This document shows positions 11,539 through 22,785 of a DNA stretch of 64,000 nt, one piece after another (the stretch's first letter is position 1; each line of letters starts with the position of its first letter). Location: contig OX411306.1 in assembly GCA_948150685.1 (NCBI GenBank), positions 229,490,851-229,554,850 of the forward strand. Reading direction: 5' to 3'. A program made the translations under genes and the position numbers. Source of the stretch: Rhaphigaster nebulosa. Lineage: Eukaryota; Arthropoda; Insecta; Hemiptera; Pentatomidae. The notes beneath the pieces are model-generated. The model was not told the origin of the DNA and searched no databases. It saw only the letters and a list, made by a program, of their open reading frames with translations.

Positions 11539-12413
11539 AAACTTCTGTATATCGGACTTCTATAAATCGAAAATCTCTATATATCGAACTTTTTTTTAGG
11601 AACCTTGAATTTTTATTAGAAAAAAAATATTCTGTATAACGAATCAAATTTCTATATATCGAACAAAACATTCCCATTATAAATAAAATATAAAATGTAA
11701 TTGTCATCAAAAAGAGCCATTAGTTTACGTACATAAGAATGGGTAATAATTAAATAAGAAAAAACAATGTGCCAACTGGTTTGAAAAGTTTATTATAATA
11801 AAAACGAGACTGATAAAATGGTTTTATTCCTTTAATTATTATTAAATATTGCAGTATGAAAATTCTGCGCAGAAATTCAGAGAAGATCTTGTTTTAGTAG
11901 AAATTCAGGAGTACCTAAATTCTCTGAATCTCTTTTCAAATACACAATGAAATTATCATTTTAAATTCAGTTATAACTTTTCCTTTCTTGTTGTGAGCAA
12001 AGCTCTTAAACATGACCGATGATTATTTGTGTATAATTCATCACCGAAGAAATACTACTATACTCTACATAAGAAGCTATCTTGCGCGAAAACAAAAATA
12101 AATTAATTTTTATGCATATTTATACTGCATGCATCAAATGATAAATGTAAATTTGTGAAAAATCTGTAATCACAGATGTAATTTGTACAATTTTTCATAT
12201 AAGTATTATTGATCGTCTAGTTTTGTTTTTCTTTAATCCTAAAAAATTCTCTTTGTTACACCAATAACCCCCAAAAATTACCTTTGGTACTTCTGTAACC
12301 CTAAAGAATAGTTGTAGTAGTTTTTAGCCTGAAAAGTGTGAAAAAATACAATCTTTCTATATATCGATTTTTTTTCAAGGAACCATCAGGTTCGATATTC
12401 AGAGATTCGATAA
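11535..12413. mobile_element. pogo/Tigger-like non-autonomous element
   Basis: The left end reads AGTCAAACTTCTGTATATCG, followed by repeated TATATATCGAAC-type blocks and AGGAACCTTGAA. The right end, reverse-complemented, reads ATCGAATCTCTGAATATCG, then AACC and GGTTCCTTGAA. Both resemble pogo/Tigger ends (CAGTCAAACCT...ATATAACGAAC). The element begins directly at a TA tract, as expected for a TA-duplicating superfamily. The interior is non-coding and diverged. Confidence 0.6.
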
Positions 12414-12608
12414 TAATTTTTTTTTAATTTTCTACTTTGATATATTCATATACATCTAGTTTCAGGTATAAGGCGAACGTAAAATACAATTTTAAGATTG
12501 ATACTTATATAAAGAATTTATAATTTCTTCTAGAACATAATGTATTATGGCATATTTATTGATATATAAATAATGTATTTTTTAAAAATGTCATTATTTA
12601 TGGTTTAG

Positions 12609-12648
12609 TTGATATCCGCATGATGGTATAGAAGGATCAATCCCTAAT
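12609..12648 (+). repeat. Family C foldback terminus fragment
   Basis: Carries AGTTGATATCCGCATGATGG, then TATAGAAGGATCAATC: the same outer end as the copies at 26312 and 40742, but without the arms. Confidence 0.75.
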
Positions 12649-12681
12649 TTATGGTTTAATCCAAACACACACATTAAAACA

Positions 12682-12713
12682 CCGACGTTTTGGAGTTGTG
12701 CTCCATCTCCAGG
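12682..12713 (-). other. Hammerhead-like motif, isolated copy
   Basis: The minus strand reads CTGGAGA, then TGGAGCACAACTCC (hairpin with stem GGAG/CTCC), then AAAACGTCGG. It fits the recurrent CTGANGA/hairpin/GAAACGTYGG arrangement with one change in each flank. No third helix or cleavage site is visible. Confidence 0.5.
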
Positions 12714-13011
12714 ATTAACCTTATTTTTTCACAATTATCCTATTAACTATCCACTCCTAATACGTCAAAAATTACATCCATAAGACTACTTCGTCATTTT
12801 ACCATTATGATGTTATAAAATAATATTGTTAGATGTGTCAATATATTATATAAAATAAAAGTGATAATGAATAATTGACTGTCGAGGACCAGCAGGAAAA
12901 AAATTAATAAAAATCTTGAAGAAAGAACAACTGCCTTAAGGTCTTCGAGAAAAATGTATTGTGTAGAATATTGGTCCGAAAAAGGATGGGTTTTCAGCAG
13001 AATTCAGGAGG

Positions 13012-13252
13012 TTAAACAACGCGGAATTGCGGAGCATTCACCCTGTCAGTAGAATTGATGTGACAGCCATGACATCGAAATGTCCATGCAAAGTTACGAA
13101 TCACGAACGATTCCCAAAAACAGTAATAAGTGCTGCCCTGATTGGTAAAAATCCGAGGGTTAGACACCGAAGCGTAGATGGGAGAATTACTTAGACAGCG
13201 ATTGGTGATATCGGCATCGAACAATAGTTTTGCTAAACCTATTATTATTATA
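13012..13252 (-). mobile_element. Short interspersed repeat, family Q, copy 3 (longest)
   Basis: Reading from 13252 downwards: an (AAT)n leader, AGGTTTAGCAAAACTATTG, TTCGATGCCGATATCACC, AATCGCTGTCTAAG, CTCCCATCTACGCTTCGG, TCTAACCCTCGG, then a tail with GGGAATCGTTCGTGATTCG. It matches 4525-4690 almost throughout, and the tail partly matches 3240-3290. The 70-codon frame inside is incidental. Confidence 0.65.
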
Positions 13253-14155
13253 ATATTATCAACAAGCCGTTTGCCATAAGCAATTCAAATAATTTTGTAA
13301 TATTTCTATACCTTTGAAGTAATGTATTAACAGCCATTTCAATAAAATTTTTAAATAGATCTAAATCAATTATATAAGATTCACTTTAGAAGATGAAATA
13401 ATTTTCCTCCACAATTTAAGTATGTTTAATAACATTAATTGAAGCATAATCCGCTCGAATAAATATTACCAGCGGAGAATTAATTCCAGACGACTAGCGT
13501 CAAAAGAGTTTCACGGTCTACTAATAATTAGTTTGCCCTTTGATTCCGCCAGTAAATGTAACCTTAGCGGGAGTCAATTCAGATACTGCTATCGGTCAAT
13601 TTAATTTTAATTTAATTTACTAATCCTGATAAAATAATTATAATAAAATTAATTGAGAGAATAATTTGGAAAATAAGATATTTGCTCGTTTATCTAAGGT
13701 TAAATTAATTATAAATTGATTCTTGGAAACGACAAAGATGTCATTAAAACCACCACTTTTAATGAGTCGGTGGAAAGGACATTGGGGGTGATGAATTGGC
13801 CCCAAAAGGACTGGTTACGGAGCCATGGGTAGCCTGCCGCTGCACCATGGAAACCATGGTTCATAGCTACGATAGGTTGGATGAATCCCCTCCTGGCTAT
13901 CTGTGCTCCTGAAAGCAATAAGTGTTTGTAATAAGAACACATCGCGCGGCCAAAGATTTTCGTGGTCTATTATGCCAACAGAAAAAAATAAAAATTATTG
14001 CATACTTAATCATGCGATAATAAGGCACAACTATAAAGAGGATAATGTGTTCAGCCTGTCCCCTTGTAGATAATGTAATGTAACGATTTTTTGAGCGAAC
14101 TGCTCAACCGATTTTCAAGTTTGATGGTTTATATTAATCAGTGAGATACCGTAAA
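13253..14155. other. Unassigned stretch with a possible minus-strand exon
   Basis: At 13709-13930 the minus strand is open, and at its upstream edge sits TTATTGCTTTCAG followed by GAGCACAG, which looks like a splice acceptor. The frame contains GFIQPIVAMNHG and GYPWLRNQSFWGQF. No donor or related protein was recognised. Three CCATGG sites fall within about 45 bp at 13824-13860. The block at 13440-13600 is less AT-rich than its surroundings but has no frame. Confidence 0.3.
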
Positions 14156-14157
14156 TA

Positions 14158-14734
14158 TTACACAGGCCAACAAAAAAATTTTTTTTGAAAACTTTTTTAA
14201 CTTTAATAGTTGATCTTTATAGATTTTTATGTCCTGAATCTAAATCTGGCCTTAGGTTTTTTGTATCACCCATAGTTTTCCAGGAATATGCTTTGTATTA
14301 TATAGTATAAACCCCTATCCAAACCTCTATACGGTATACGAGGGAATTAATGGAACACTATGGTACATCATAAACATGATTGTAGTCCCTAACCAAGTCG
14401 ATAAGCTCGAATAGAGTAAACAGTTTAGGCTGTACATTTTCTGTAAAACATTGGAATTCTTCATCATCTTGTTCATCTAACAACGATGAAAAAACTTTTG
14501 TACTGAAAATACCTTATTCCTATAGTTATTCCTATAGGGTGCTGAATCCAAATATGATGTTAAAAAAGCTGTATCACCCACAATTTCTTCACATTTTATA
14601 GTTAAATTTATTAAATTAAGCGATTTTTAAAGAATTTAATAGTTTTTTAATATCATATTTGGATTCAGCACCCTAAAAACTATAGGAATAAGGTATTTTC
14701 AGTACTAAAGTTTTTTCATCGTTGGTCTGTGTTA
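14158..14734. mobile_element. Tc1/mariner-like MITE with internal palindrome
   Basis: The left end is TTACACAGGCCAAC; the right end, reverse-complemented, is TAACACAGACCAAC. A TA dinucleotide flanks each side (14156-14157 and 14735-14736). Inside, 14481-14727 forms a second, near-perfect inverted repeat with arms of about 85 bp reading GATGAAAAAACTTT, GTACTGAAAATACCTTATTC and GGGTGCTGAATCCAAATATG. The right inner arm coincides with the outer terminus. No transposase. Confidence 0.7.
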
Positions 14735-15767
14735 TATTATAATATATAAATACACACAAAATTTACGCCTATTTGTCATAGAACGCAGAAGAAAAACGAG
14801 AGGATCCATTTTAAACAAAAAAGTCTTTTCGATTTTTTTTTTAGGGTTACGCTCAATGGCTTTTTTTTACAAACAATATGTATTAAAGTAAAACTGAAAA
14901 TGTTAAAATAAAAAATAATTTAGTTATATATAAAAACCCCAACTACGAAAAAACTCATAAATCTTGGAACACCAGTCAAAACAGTATAAATAATAAAGTC
15001 GTAACAATTACAAATAATAATAGTAATAATTAACTGCCGCAGACTAGTTAAAACTACTAATATATATTAAAATTAAAAATAAAACAGCCTTGACTAACAA
15101 GACAAATGGCTTCCTGAATTCAATTAGAGGGCCGACAGAATGCAGTGGTTGCAGCTCGGTTTTAACTACTTGCATGTTTTGATTACGATCTGAGCTCTAA
15201 GCAAGTTCAAGCACTAACAACTGCCAAACGAGGCTTCTTTATTGTTCCAACTCAGCAATAAAATACCATAATTAAAGCATAAAAAAAAATTGATTAAATG
15301 TATAAAAACGAATCGATAATGACGTTAATAGCAAAGTTGGATGCATAGACATATGGTTTGACACTAAAATGAGCGCAACACAAGCATGAATATTTATATC
15401 CGCAGTGTTGTCAATATATATATTTAAATCTAAAAGATTTATTTTCACATTCACATATCATTTCAGGCACATCTTAATAACTTTTATTTTTCTAATGCTA
15501 ACAAAATGATAAAAAAAATAGTTATTATGATTATAGGAGACAATTATTAAACTAGTAACGTGTATGTAATCCATAGTTTTTTGTTTACAAAAGAAAAGGG
15601 GGCGGAGGGCTAAAACAGAAAATATGGAAAGTAGTGAAATTTAAAATACTAGGACTAATGAAATTATGAAATAAATAACAATAACTTAAATGGAGGAAAA
15701 AAGTGTTTATCTTTGTATTTGAGATGTTTCTTGCATCATTTGTGGGCCGACTATAATCGTAAAGGTT
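14735..15767. other. Unassigned AT-rich stretch
   Basis: No repeats shared with the rest of the window were seen. A short balanced segment at 15100-15230 has no meaningful frame. Confidence 0.45.
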
Positions 15768-15862
15768 TGGGAGACCTTCCTGGGGCTCACACAGCCTCTA
15801 TAAAGTGGATAAAATAAAAATAACCCTTCATTGGTTGGTGGATAAACCTGGCGGTTAAGAAT
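15768..15862 (+). mobile_element. tRNA-derived SINE (family T), body fragment
   Basis: GGGAGACCTTCCTGGGGCTC, then ACACAGCCTCTATAAA and TAAACCTGGCGGTTAAG match the central body of the copy at 3527-3600. Both the tRNA-like head and the tail are missing. Confidence 0.7.
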
Positions 15863-15868
15863 GCATAG

Positions 15869-16452
15869 TAGGGATGTGAATATCAGAAAAAAATATATCC
15901 ACATATATCATATTGGTAGTTTTGAATATAGTGAAATAGTAGATAAATAAATCGATATTTCAATAAATCAGGCCTTGATATTTTTAATATTTTAAGGGAT
16001 GACACACAAATCGATATTTCTGGGCCGATAAAATAAGGAAATTATTTTTATAATATCGTTATTTCACTACCAATATCATTAAGATCTTGTTTTTATTAAG
16101 TACATTTATAGAAGACTTTAAATAATAAGAAGCAGGTTATCTCTTAATCACCTTCCGATTCGTTTAGGTTTTTTTTATTTGATAAAAGAATTAATAATAT
16201 TTTGAAATATCGATATTTTTGCGACAATATAAATAAGATATTGTTTCATTAAGTTCATTTACAGCAGGATGTAAATATCAAGAAAAAGGTTATCTTCCAA
16301 ACTTCCTGCAAATCGATTAGACATCTTTTTTTAATTTTATAAAAATATTAACGGTATTTTTTATAACGATAGTTTTATGCCAATATTATCAAGACATCGA
16401 TATAGTTAACCAATATCAATATCGATATTTTGCTTTCGACATCTCATTCCTA
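15869..16452. mobile_element. Family G element (possible hAT derivative)
   Basis: The left end is TAGGGATGTGAATATC and the right end, reverse-complemented, is TAGGAATGAGATGTCG. Short ATCGATAT-type motifs recur throughout, together with TTATTAAGTACATTTATAG and AATAATAAGAAGCAGG. A 200-bp fragment is repeated at 18190-18395. The ends resemble hAT termini, but I could not find a clean 8-bp duplication (ATGCATAG versus GAATAGAG), so the class is uncertain. Confidence 0.5.
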
Positions 16453-17183
16453 GAATAGAGCCACTATAGACAGTAACACGAACAGACCACACCACAAGTT
16501 TTTATGATTCTTTATTTGTCGAATCCGCCGTCCTTCCAGACTTTTTTCATAACTTTCAGTTACTAACAAGTTTTTTTTTAATATCGGTTTCCGATACTAA
16601 AATTTATTATAGATATTACTAGATATCGAGGAAAAATATTGGACAATATAATTTTATAATTACATATTAAAATTCATGCAATTTTAAGAGAAAAAGTAGA
16701 AAATTCTTCAACAGGCGCCCAATAACAATGGATGAAATCACATTAATTCCTAAAATATTTTATAACAAGATTTAATAATAAATTAATACAAAGGGTGAAA
16801 GATATCTCAGCTAATATTATCAAAGATTCAATCCGAGACTGAGACAAATTTAGATCTTAATTAATGAAATAAAAGAGTAATGAGAATGAAAAACGGTTGG
16901 ATGAATGGAAGCAATGATGAAGAAAAAACGAAAAAGGAATAGAAGCGAGAAATTATTTTTTTTAACTTTTTTTTTTTTTTTTTACAGAGATGCTTATTAA
17001 TCACTTCAAGTGTTCCACTGTTTTAATAATTCCTTAAGATTCGGATTTAATTTTTGACATCTACTGATTAAATTGAACTTAAGGGCTTGGTCATTGATTT
17101 TATTCCCGTGCCTGATAACATCTTTTAAGTGATAATTATAACTATATCACGAATCACATTACTTATAATTACTATAAACCTGA

Positions 17184-17184
<1 letters not shown>
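16453..17184. other. Unassigned AT-rich stretch
   Basis: Contains T and A runs (for example around 16970) and a purine-rich patch near 16880-16960. No feature supported. Confidence 0.45.

Positions 17185-17246
<62 letters not shown>
17185..17246. repeat. (TA)n microsatellite
   Basis: About 30 TA units, fading into TATTTATATTTATA on the right. Confidence 0.96.
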
Positions 17247-17257
<11 letters not shown>

Positions 17258-17335
17258 TTATAAATTGGGGTAATCATAATCTAATTTAGCATGATGAATT
17301 CAGGATTATGAGCGTCCCAGTGTAAGTACTATCGT

Positions 17336-17434
17336 ATCTTGCTAAATAGATACGGTTGTGCTGTCTGCATCTTGCTAAATAGATACGGTTGTGCTGTCTG
17401 TATCTTGCTAAATAGATACGGTAGTGCTGTCTGT
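17336..17434 (+). repeat. 33-bp tandem repeat, three units
   Basis: Three copies of a 33-bp unit starting ATCTTGCTAAATAGATACGG, then TTGTGCTGTCTG, at 17336, 17369 and 17402. They are identical except for one or two changes (CAT/TAT at the junction, TTG/TAG in the last unit). A fresh-looking local array close to the LINE tail. Confidence 0.93.
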
Positions 17435-17485
17435 AATAAAAGATGGTGATATTTTTATTTCATTATTTTTTGTTTCCGTTGAGGC

Positions 17486-17551
<66 letters not shown>

Positions 17552-17552
17552 G
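17486..17552 (-). repeat. (TAG)n LINE tail / (CTA)n microsatellite
   Basis: About 22 CTA triplets on the plus strand. On the minus strand it is (TAG)n and lies directly after the end of the minus-strand LINE fragment, so it is probably that element's 3' tail, since several LINE groups end in short simple repeats rather than poly(A). The open frame through it encodes polythreonine and is not a gene. Confidence 0.8.
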
Positions 17553-18500
17553 GGATAACGCAACAATTTCAATTTTTCGTTCCTTGTTTTTTTTTATTCC
17601 ACTCCTTCTAATAATCTCTCATCGTTTTCCTATGCCTCATTTTCTTTTCCTCAATCCACCTTGGACTGAGGTGTTCCTTTTGTTGAGGGTCCCGTTTTGT
17701 TCCTTCTGCGGGAGCTCCTAAATTTTAAAAAACTAATTTTTAAAAACCTATCTCCCTCTCTCCCTCTCTTTGTTCTCTTTTCTCTTATTTTATTTCGTTC
17801 CAGATCCTTCCTGACCTCTTGAATCCAATCTGTCCTCGGCTTTTTCTTCCAAAGCTATCCGAATATCTGCTTCGTCGACCTGTTATCATCCATCCAATAG
17901 ATATGGCCAAAAAATAGCAATCTCCTTCTTACTATAGTTTTTGTTACACTCTCAATGTGCTCGTTTCATTTTTCTTTTTTTGAGATTTTGACATTGACAT
18001 TTTTCTTAATCTGAGATTTTTCTTTCTAGTACTCCAAGTTTATCTAAACTTGTAAATACTAGGACATTAAAATTAAAAAAAAATTAAAAAATTAAAATAA
18101 TGATTAATGCCTTATTTTAAGATTTTTACATCAATTTTTCTTGTTATAGGTATTCTTAGTCATATGCTCTTTCCATCCTGTTTCCACATTAGTTCGATAT
18201 ATCAGGCCTCCATATTTTATTCTTTTAAAGGGACACACACACATTATTTTTTTCACTTATTTTATTTTATAATATCGATATTTCACTACCGATATCAATA
18301 AGACCTTGCTTTTATTAAGTTCATTTATAGCAGACTTTAAATAATAAGAAGCAGGCTATCTCCTAATCTCTCTCCCATTTGTTTAGACTATAATTTTTTA
18401 GACTTTCATCAACAGCACATTTTTCTAAACCATTTTTTTAAATTATTTCTCCTATGTGTTTGATTTTCTGTAATCTCTCTATTTGACCAATAACAATTAT
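17553..18500 (-). pseudogene. LINE reverse transcriptase C-terminal region, copy B
   Basis: Decayed non-LTR retrotransposon ORF2 on the minus strand. In order it shows HIGEII*KNGLEKCAVDE (near 18430), MTKNTYNKKN (near 18150), LGVLERKIS (near 18030), then RRRLLFFGHIYWMDDNRSTK, PRTDWIQEVRKDLER (17940-17790), and a basic tail with SPRWIEEKKMRHRK (near 17640). This is the usual C-terminal layout of such elements: FKYLG-I, LERKILR, R-R-FGH-YRMD, W-EVRKDL. Stops and frameshifts are frequent. A family G fragment interrupts it at 18190-18395, and the element ends in (TAG)n at 17486-17552. Confidence 0.75.
18190..18395. mobile_element. Family G fragment nested in a LINE
   Basis: Shares ATCAGGCCT, GGGACACACACACA, ATATCGATATTTCACTACC, TTATTAAGTTCATTTATAG and AATAATAAGAAGCAGGCTAT with 15960-16145. 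It separates the two halves of the LINE fragment around it, so it arrived after the LINE. Confidence 0.7.
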
Positions 18501-18905
18501 TAAGAAATTTTATTTTATTTTATTATCTTTGTTAAACTTCAATGTTATCGTATAAATCCATATTGCTTCTTAATTTTCATCGTTTTCATTGGACCAAAGA
18601 TTTTCTTTATAGTACTTTAAATGTATCTAAATTATAGTTCAAAACTATATATTCACATATTCACTTGCATATGGGCATCCCGGTTTTACCACTGTATTGT
18701 AATCCCTTATTTTAAGATTTTTAGATAAACTTTTCTTGCTATAGATATCCTTGGTTATGCCATACGCTCTTTCCATTCTATGTAACCTTTCTTCAACCGA
18801 AGATTTTTCTAAACCATTTTCTTGAATTATTTCTCCTAAGTATTTGAATTTTTAATATTTGAACTTCTTTATTCTTTTTCTGTACGACCAATATCTGTCA
18901 ATAAG
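18501..18905 (-). pseudogene. LINE reverse transcriptase C-terminal region, copy A
   Basis: Minus-strand frame with FKYLGEIIQENGLEKSSVEE, RLHRMERAYGITKDIYSKKS and KIRDYNTVVKP, followed after a frame break by LRSNMDLYDNIEV. These align with the connection region of non-LTR reverse transcriptases (FKYLG-I...NGL...R--K-E-AY-LTK--YNKKSLS-N-KLRHYNTV-KP). The same region recurs in more decayed form in copy B just downstream, so two copies of one family lie head to tail. The polymerase core (YADD box) is missing. Confidence 0.78.
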
Positions 18906-19519
18906 CAATTTGGAGCCATTTTTATGTAAATACTTTATTTTATTTTACTACCCTTTTTTTTATGAAGCCTTTACTTTTGTTGTCAGTTTATTGATATTTT
19001 ATTTATTCAAGTGAATCTTACTTTTCGTTTATTTTTTTACATTTCGATTTCACTCATCATGGCAAAAATTAGCGAGAAATCAAGATTTTATGAAAATTTG
19101 GTGTATGACTGGTTGTTCGAACTTCTAGATTGTGGAAGTGCTAAAGCATAGGATGAGCTTATAGAGGACTGTTTTGAAAAATATGTTTACTATTCTGTGT
19201 TACAGGTATTATGTACCTTTACAATTAGAATCGGTAATAAAATTTTAAAGATTGGCATAATTCAGTTTTACGAAACTTGGATGAAAACCTATCCAAAACG
19301 CTCTTACGAGCAAACAAAAAAATATGGCTGCCATTTAACAGAGTAACACTGCATTTAGCACACAATCATATCTGTTAAATTGAACCTGCTATTTGACTGG
19401 TTTTCTGTTGTGGTATTTGACATTATATTGTTGATACTCTACGAATAGCAGAAATAGCACGGTTTAGCATGCTAAATGAGAGATTGTGAGTATCCTAAAT
19501 ATCTAATAAGAAGATAATA

Positions 19520-19522
<3 letters not shown>

Positions 19523-19587
<65 letters not shown>
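19523..19587. repeat. (TA)n microsatellite
   Basis: About 32 TA units. Confidence 0.96.
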
Positions 19588-19591
<4 letters not shown>

Positions 19592-19795
19592 GAAATGAAA
19601 AAATATACTTCCAAGGGTTGTTAATAGTAACACAGACTAAAATAAGCGTAGGATTTGGCATATAAGACTTTAGTTATTAGAGAGAAAACCAAATTCTTAG
19701 TTATTGGAAAATTAGGTGCTAAGACCTCTTTCCCAACCACTTCTTTAATTTTTAGCAAATATTATTCTGAAAAAAAAAACTAATGTTACACTGTT

Positions 19796-20335
19796 TAATT
19801 TTTTTTGCGAACAAACACAATTTCTCTTAATATATCTTTATTATTTTTATAACATTAACAATTTTATATGAGAAAAAAACAGCATAATTAAGAAAGGAAA
19901 ACCAGAGGATGAAAGAAAATTTCGAAACGTTGGTTTGTTTTGGGTAAAAAATGTTAATATTATAAAAATAATAAAGATATATTAAGGGAAGTTGTGTTTG
20001 TTAATAAAAAACAAAACAATTTCTACTACTTTCGGAAGTTGACATAAGTAAATGAAATTGTTTTTTTGTAAACAAACACAACTTCTCTTAATATATCTTT
20101 ATTATTTTTATAACATTTACATTTTTTACCCAAAACAAACTAAAGTTTTCAGATTTTCTTTCATCCTCTGAGTTTTCTTCCTTTCTTTCTTAATTATGCT
20201 GTTTTTTTCTATATACAATAGTTAATGTTATAAAAATAATAAAGATATATTAAGAGAAGTTGTGCTTGCTCACAAAAAAGCCAAACAATTGAATTTAGTA
20301 ATGTCAACTTCAGAAAGTAGTAGAAATAATATAAC
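19796..20335. mobile_element. Double foldback, family E, locus 1
   Basis: Two alternating inverted units. Each arm contains ACACAACTTCTCTTAATATA, TCTTTATTATTTTTATAAC and the complement of AGGATGAAAGAAAATTTC with GAAACGTTGG. The order is arm, complement, arm, complement at about 19800, 19990, 20070 and 20270. The outer flanks TTTCTACTACTTTCGGAAG (near 20020) and its complement (near 20320) also pair. A related single foldback is at 29100-29630. Confidence 0.7.
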
Positions 20336-20487
20336 ATCAATGTTACAGATTGTCACGTAATCATTCAAAGTGACTTTAAAAAAAGAAAACATAAAGTTTT
20401 ATTTTATTAGTTTTTATTACAAGCCGACGTTAATAAAATTAAAATCAAATATTTTATGAAGTGATTCTCTTCATAGCTAACGTCTAC
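20336..20487. other. Unassigned stretch left of a short ORF
   Basis: AT-rich, nothing recognised. Confidence 0.4.
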
Positions 20488-20640
20488 ATGGATCTTGAGT
20501 GGGTGTTGAAGGAGGCAGGTTTCGAACGTACAAAGGGAAGAACCATACCGGATATTAAAAGGGATGGTATTCTAGAGGGCGATGTAGCGGGGAGAGGAAG
20601 ATACGCTCGAATGCTGCAATACCGCGGGACGGATAAATAA
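20488..20640 (+). CDS. Short unrecognised open frame (possible relic or exon)
   Basis: ATG to TAA, 50 codons, in a local patch clearly less AT-rich than its surroundings. It begins MDLEWVLKEAGFERTKGRT and ends RYARMLQYRGTDK, with a balanced, charged composition unlike the poly-Ile/Tyr noise frames nearby. The frame also stays open upstream of the ATG (EVILFIANVY). I know no family for it, and no promoter, polyadenylation signal or splice site could be assigned. It may be a fragment of a mobile element or a retained exon. Confidence 0.25.
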   Translation: MDLEWVLKEAGFERTKGRTIPDIKRDGILEGDVAGRGRYARMLQYRGTDK

Positions 20641-22587
20641 AGTTCAGAAAGGCCCCCTCGTGTGTGCTGGGAATGGACTTGAATTGGAAGATATAGGAAG
20701 TGAAGCAGGCGTTATTAGTTTGGTAAAGGTATGAATCAACCAGTGTAGTAAAACGTATTTAATTATAATATAATTATATACTATATAATAATCAAACGGT
20801 CGAGCACAAATATAATAAAAAATCATCAAATAATTACCAGAGAGCAAAATTACGGGGGAAGAACAAAATCGAAAATTCCAGACTAAACACCAAATAAATC
20901 GAACGCACATTTAATAAAAAGTTAATAACTGATACATTATTAGATAAAAAAGATATATGTCCAATCAATTATTCAAATCTGACCCTCTAGAATTATTTGT
21001 CTTTTTGAATAAAACGATGGTGGTGATGGAAATAGTTAAATTTTGTGGTGAGATGCATGAACAGCAACTTTAAAAAGTAAAAGCTTATAGAATAACCAGG
21101 GTTATGTCCAACAAATGAGTTTAGCATAAATATTAAAGTACTTTGTTATAAATATAATATTCTATTGTTGGAAATTAAATACTATTATAATTTATAATTT
21201 ACCAATACTTTCATACTAACTTACACGGACATATTAAATGACTTATTCAGTTGTTGATATCCCCAACAATACGAGGATATTAAAAATATGCTGGATGAGA
21301 GATCTTCCATGATCAACGATATATGAATCATATCCGGAAAAAGGTTATACTGTGTCCTTCCTAACGCTTAATACTATTATTAATTAATCCTAATACCATT
21401 ATTTTTATGTGGACTGATTTTCTTATTGATAATAATATGTTCATCGAAATTAAATAAAGAAATTAAGAATCAAAGTAAAAAAAAAAAAATTATGAAGTAG
21501 TAACGTTTTAGGTATAATTTTATACAACTTATTTCTGACGAGTGGTAAAGTTTTAATTTTTCATTGTATTTAAAAGTTAATGATTTTATAACGGGTTAAT
21601 TGGAAAAGAGAAAAAGAAAAAAAAATGCAACAGACGTAAAAAAAAGAGATGGAGTAAAATTTAATGATAATAATATATATTATAATTGATAAGAAAAATC
21701 CATGTTATCCATATTACGTATATAATAGGTTGATAATTTATTAGGGCAAAATGGCTAATAAATAATAATAAAATATTTCTTTCTATTACTATAAAACTAA
21801 CCAATAGCGATTAACTAATAATATAAACAACATCATAAATACAATCTTGAGGCAATAATAAGAGAAAATAAATTGTATTTGGACAATATTTTGATAGTTG
21901 ATCATAATATTCCAGGCAATAGACCAAACACATTACTCATTGATAAAGGTGATAAAGAAAGCTTATAAATATTAAAATTCCGATTCATGCCGAAGATAAT
22001 GTAAAATTGGGATCATTATCTATGCGAAAAAATATAGCAGCTAGCCAAACTGGCTAATTAAAATTAATTAATTAATTAGTGTTATCCAATAATGACCAAT
22101 TAAAATAAAAATGAAACTATTGCAGGATCTTTGAGAAAAAAATAAATAATAAAAACACAAAGCTACTGTAATAATACAAATGGTCATTCCTTGTTAAATA
22201 ATGGAATTTATTAATTAATTAATTTATACTAATTATAATTATTAGTAATATTCAAATGTAAGTCAGCTATAGTCTTGAAATATAACTGGGACCAGAGCAG
22301 ACTGGCTGAAGAACCGAGCACGCAGAACTGTGTTGCGGGATAGCATTTGCAGGCCCCTTATTGGCATAAACTTTCCTGCCTAGGAAATAAGATAATCATA
22401 ACTTAATAGAAGCGGACCTCGTTATAACGCGGGGCTATTGATATTGTTATTATTATTATTATTATAACACTGATGGATGGAAAACCCTTTGGTGAGATAA
22501 CAGTCTATTGTAAGTTATAAAAAATGCCTGAGCAGCAGAACTCCGTCACTAAAGTCGTATTTTCACTAAAATAAAAATATTATAAGA
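20641..22587. other. Unassigned AT-rich stretch
   Basis: About 1.9 kb with little structure. The block at 22260-22450 is more balanced and ends ACCTCGTTATAACGCGGGG, which resembles a pogo/Tigger-type terminus; the only possible partner is CCCACGTTATAGGGAT (minus strand, near 23975), too weak to define an element. Confidence 0.4.
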
Positions 22588-22692
22588 ACGGGGGAGTGAG
22601 AAAAAAGTTGAGACCCACAAAAGACAGTTCCCTAACATACCGAAATTTACCCAATACTTTTATTATATTGTTCTGCCTCTGCGCTGACCTTC
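22588..22692 (+). repeat. Interspersed repeat, family K, copy 1
   Basis: Shares AAGTTGAGACCCACAAAAGA, CTTCCCTAACA-type and CCGAAATTTACCCA blocks with 38082-38262; this copy lacks an internal segment of about 55 bp present there. Confidence 0.6.
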
Positions 22693-22729
22693 GATACAGA
22701 AAACCATATCTTTATAGCGAAAACAAATA

Positions 22730-22732
<3 letters not shown>

Positions 22733-22782
<50 letters not shown>
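22733..22782. repeat. (TA)n microsatellite
   Basis: About 25 TA units. Confidence 0.95.

Positions 22783-22785
<3 letters not shown>

Noticed and set aside
11388..11639. Poly-Ile/Tyr frames across TA tracts (also at 38277, 45740, 52198, 52354 and 54692)
   Set aside because: Alternating Ile and Tyr codons are produced by (TA)n in any frame and are not evidence of coding.
17336..17434. CRISPR-like array
   Set aside because: Three directly adjacent 33-bp units without spacers; an ordinary tandem repeat in a eukaryotic genome.
17443..17721. Plus-strand frame with a run of about 21 threonines
   Set aside because: It is a (CTA)n microsatellite, probably the tail of a minus-strand LINE, not a gene.
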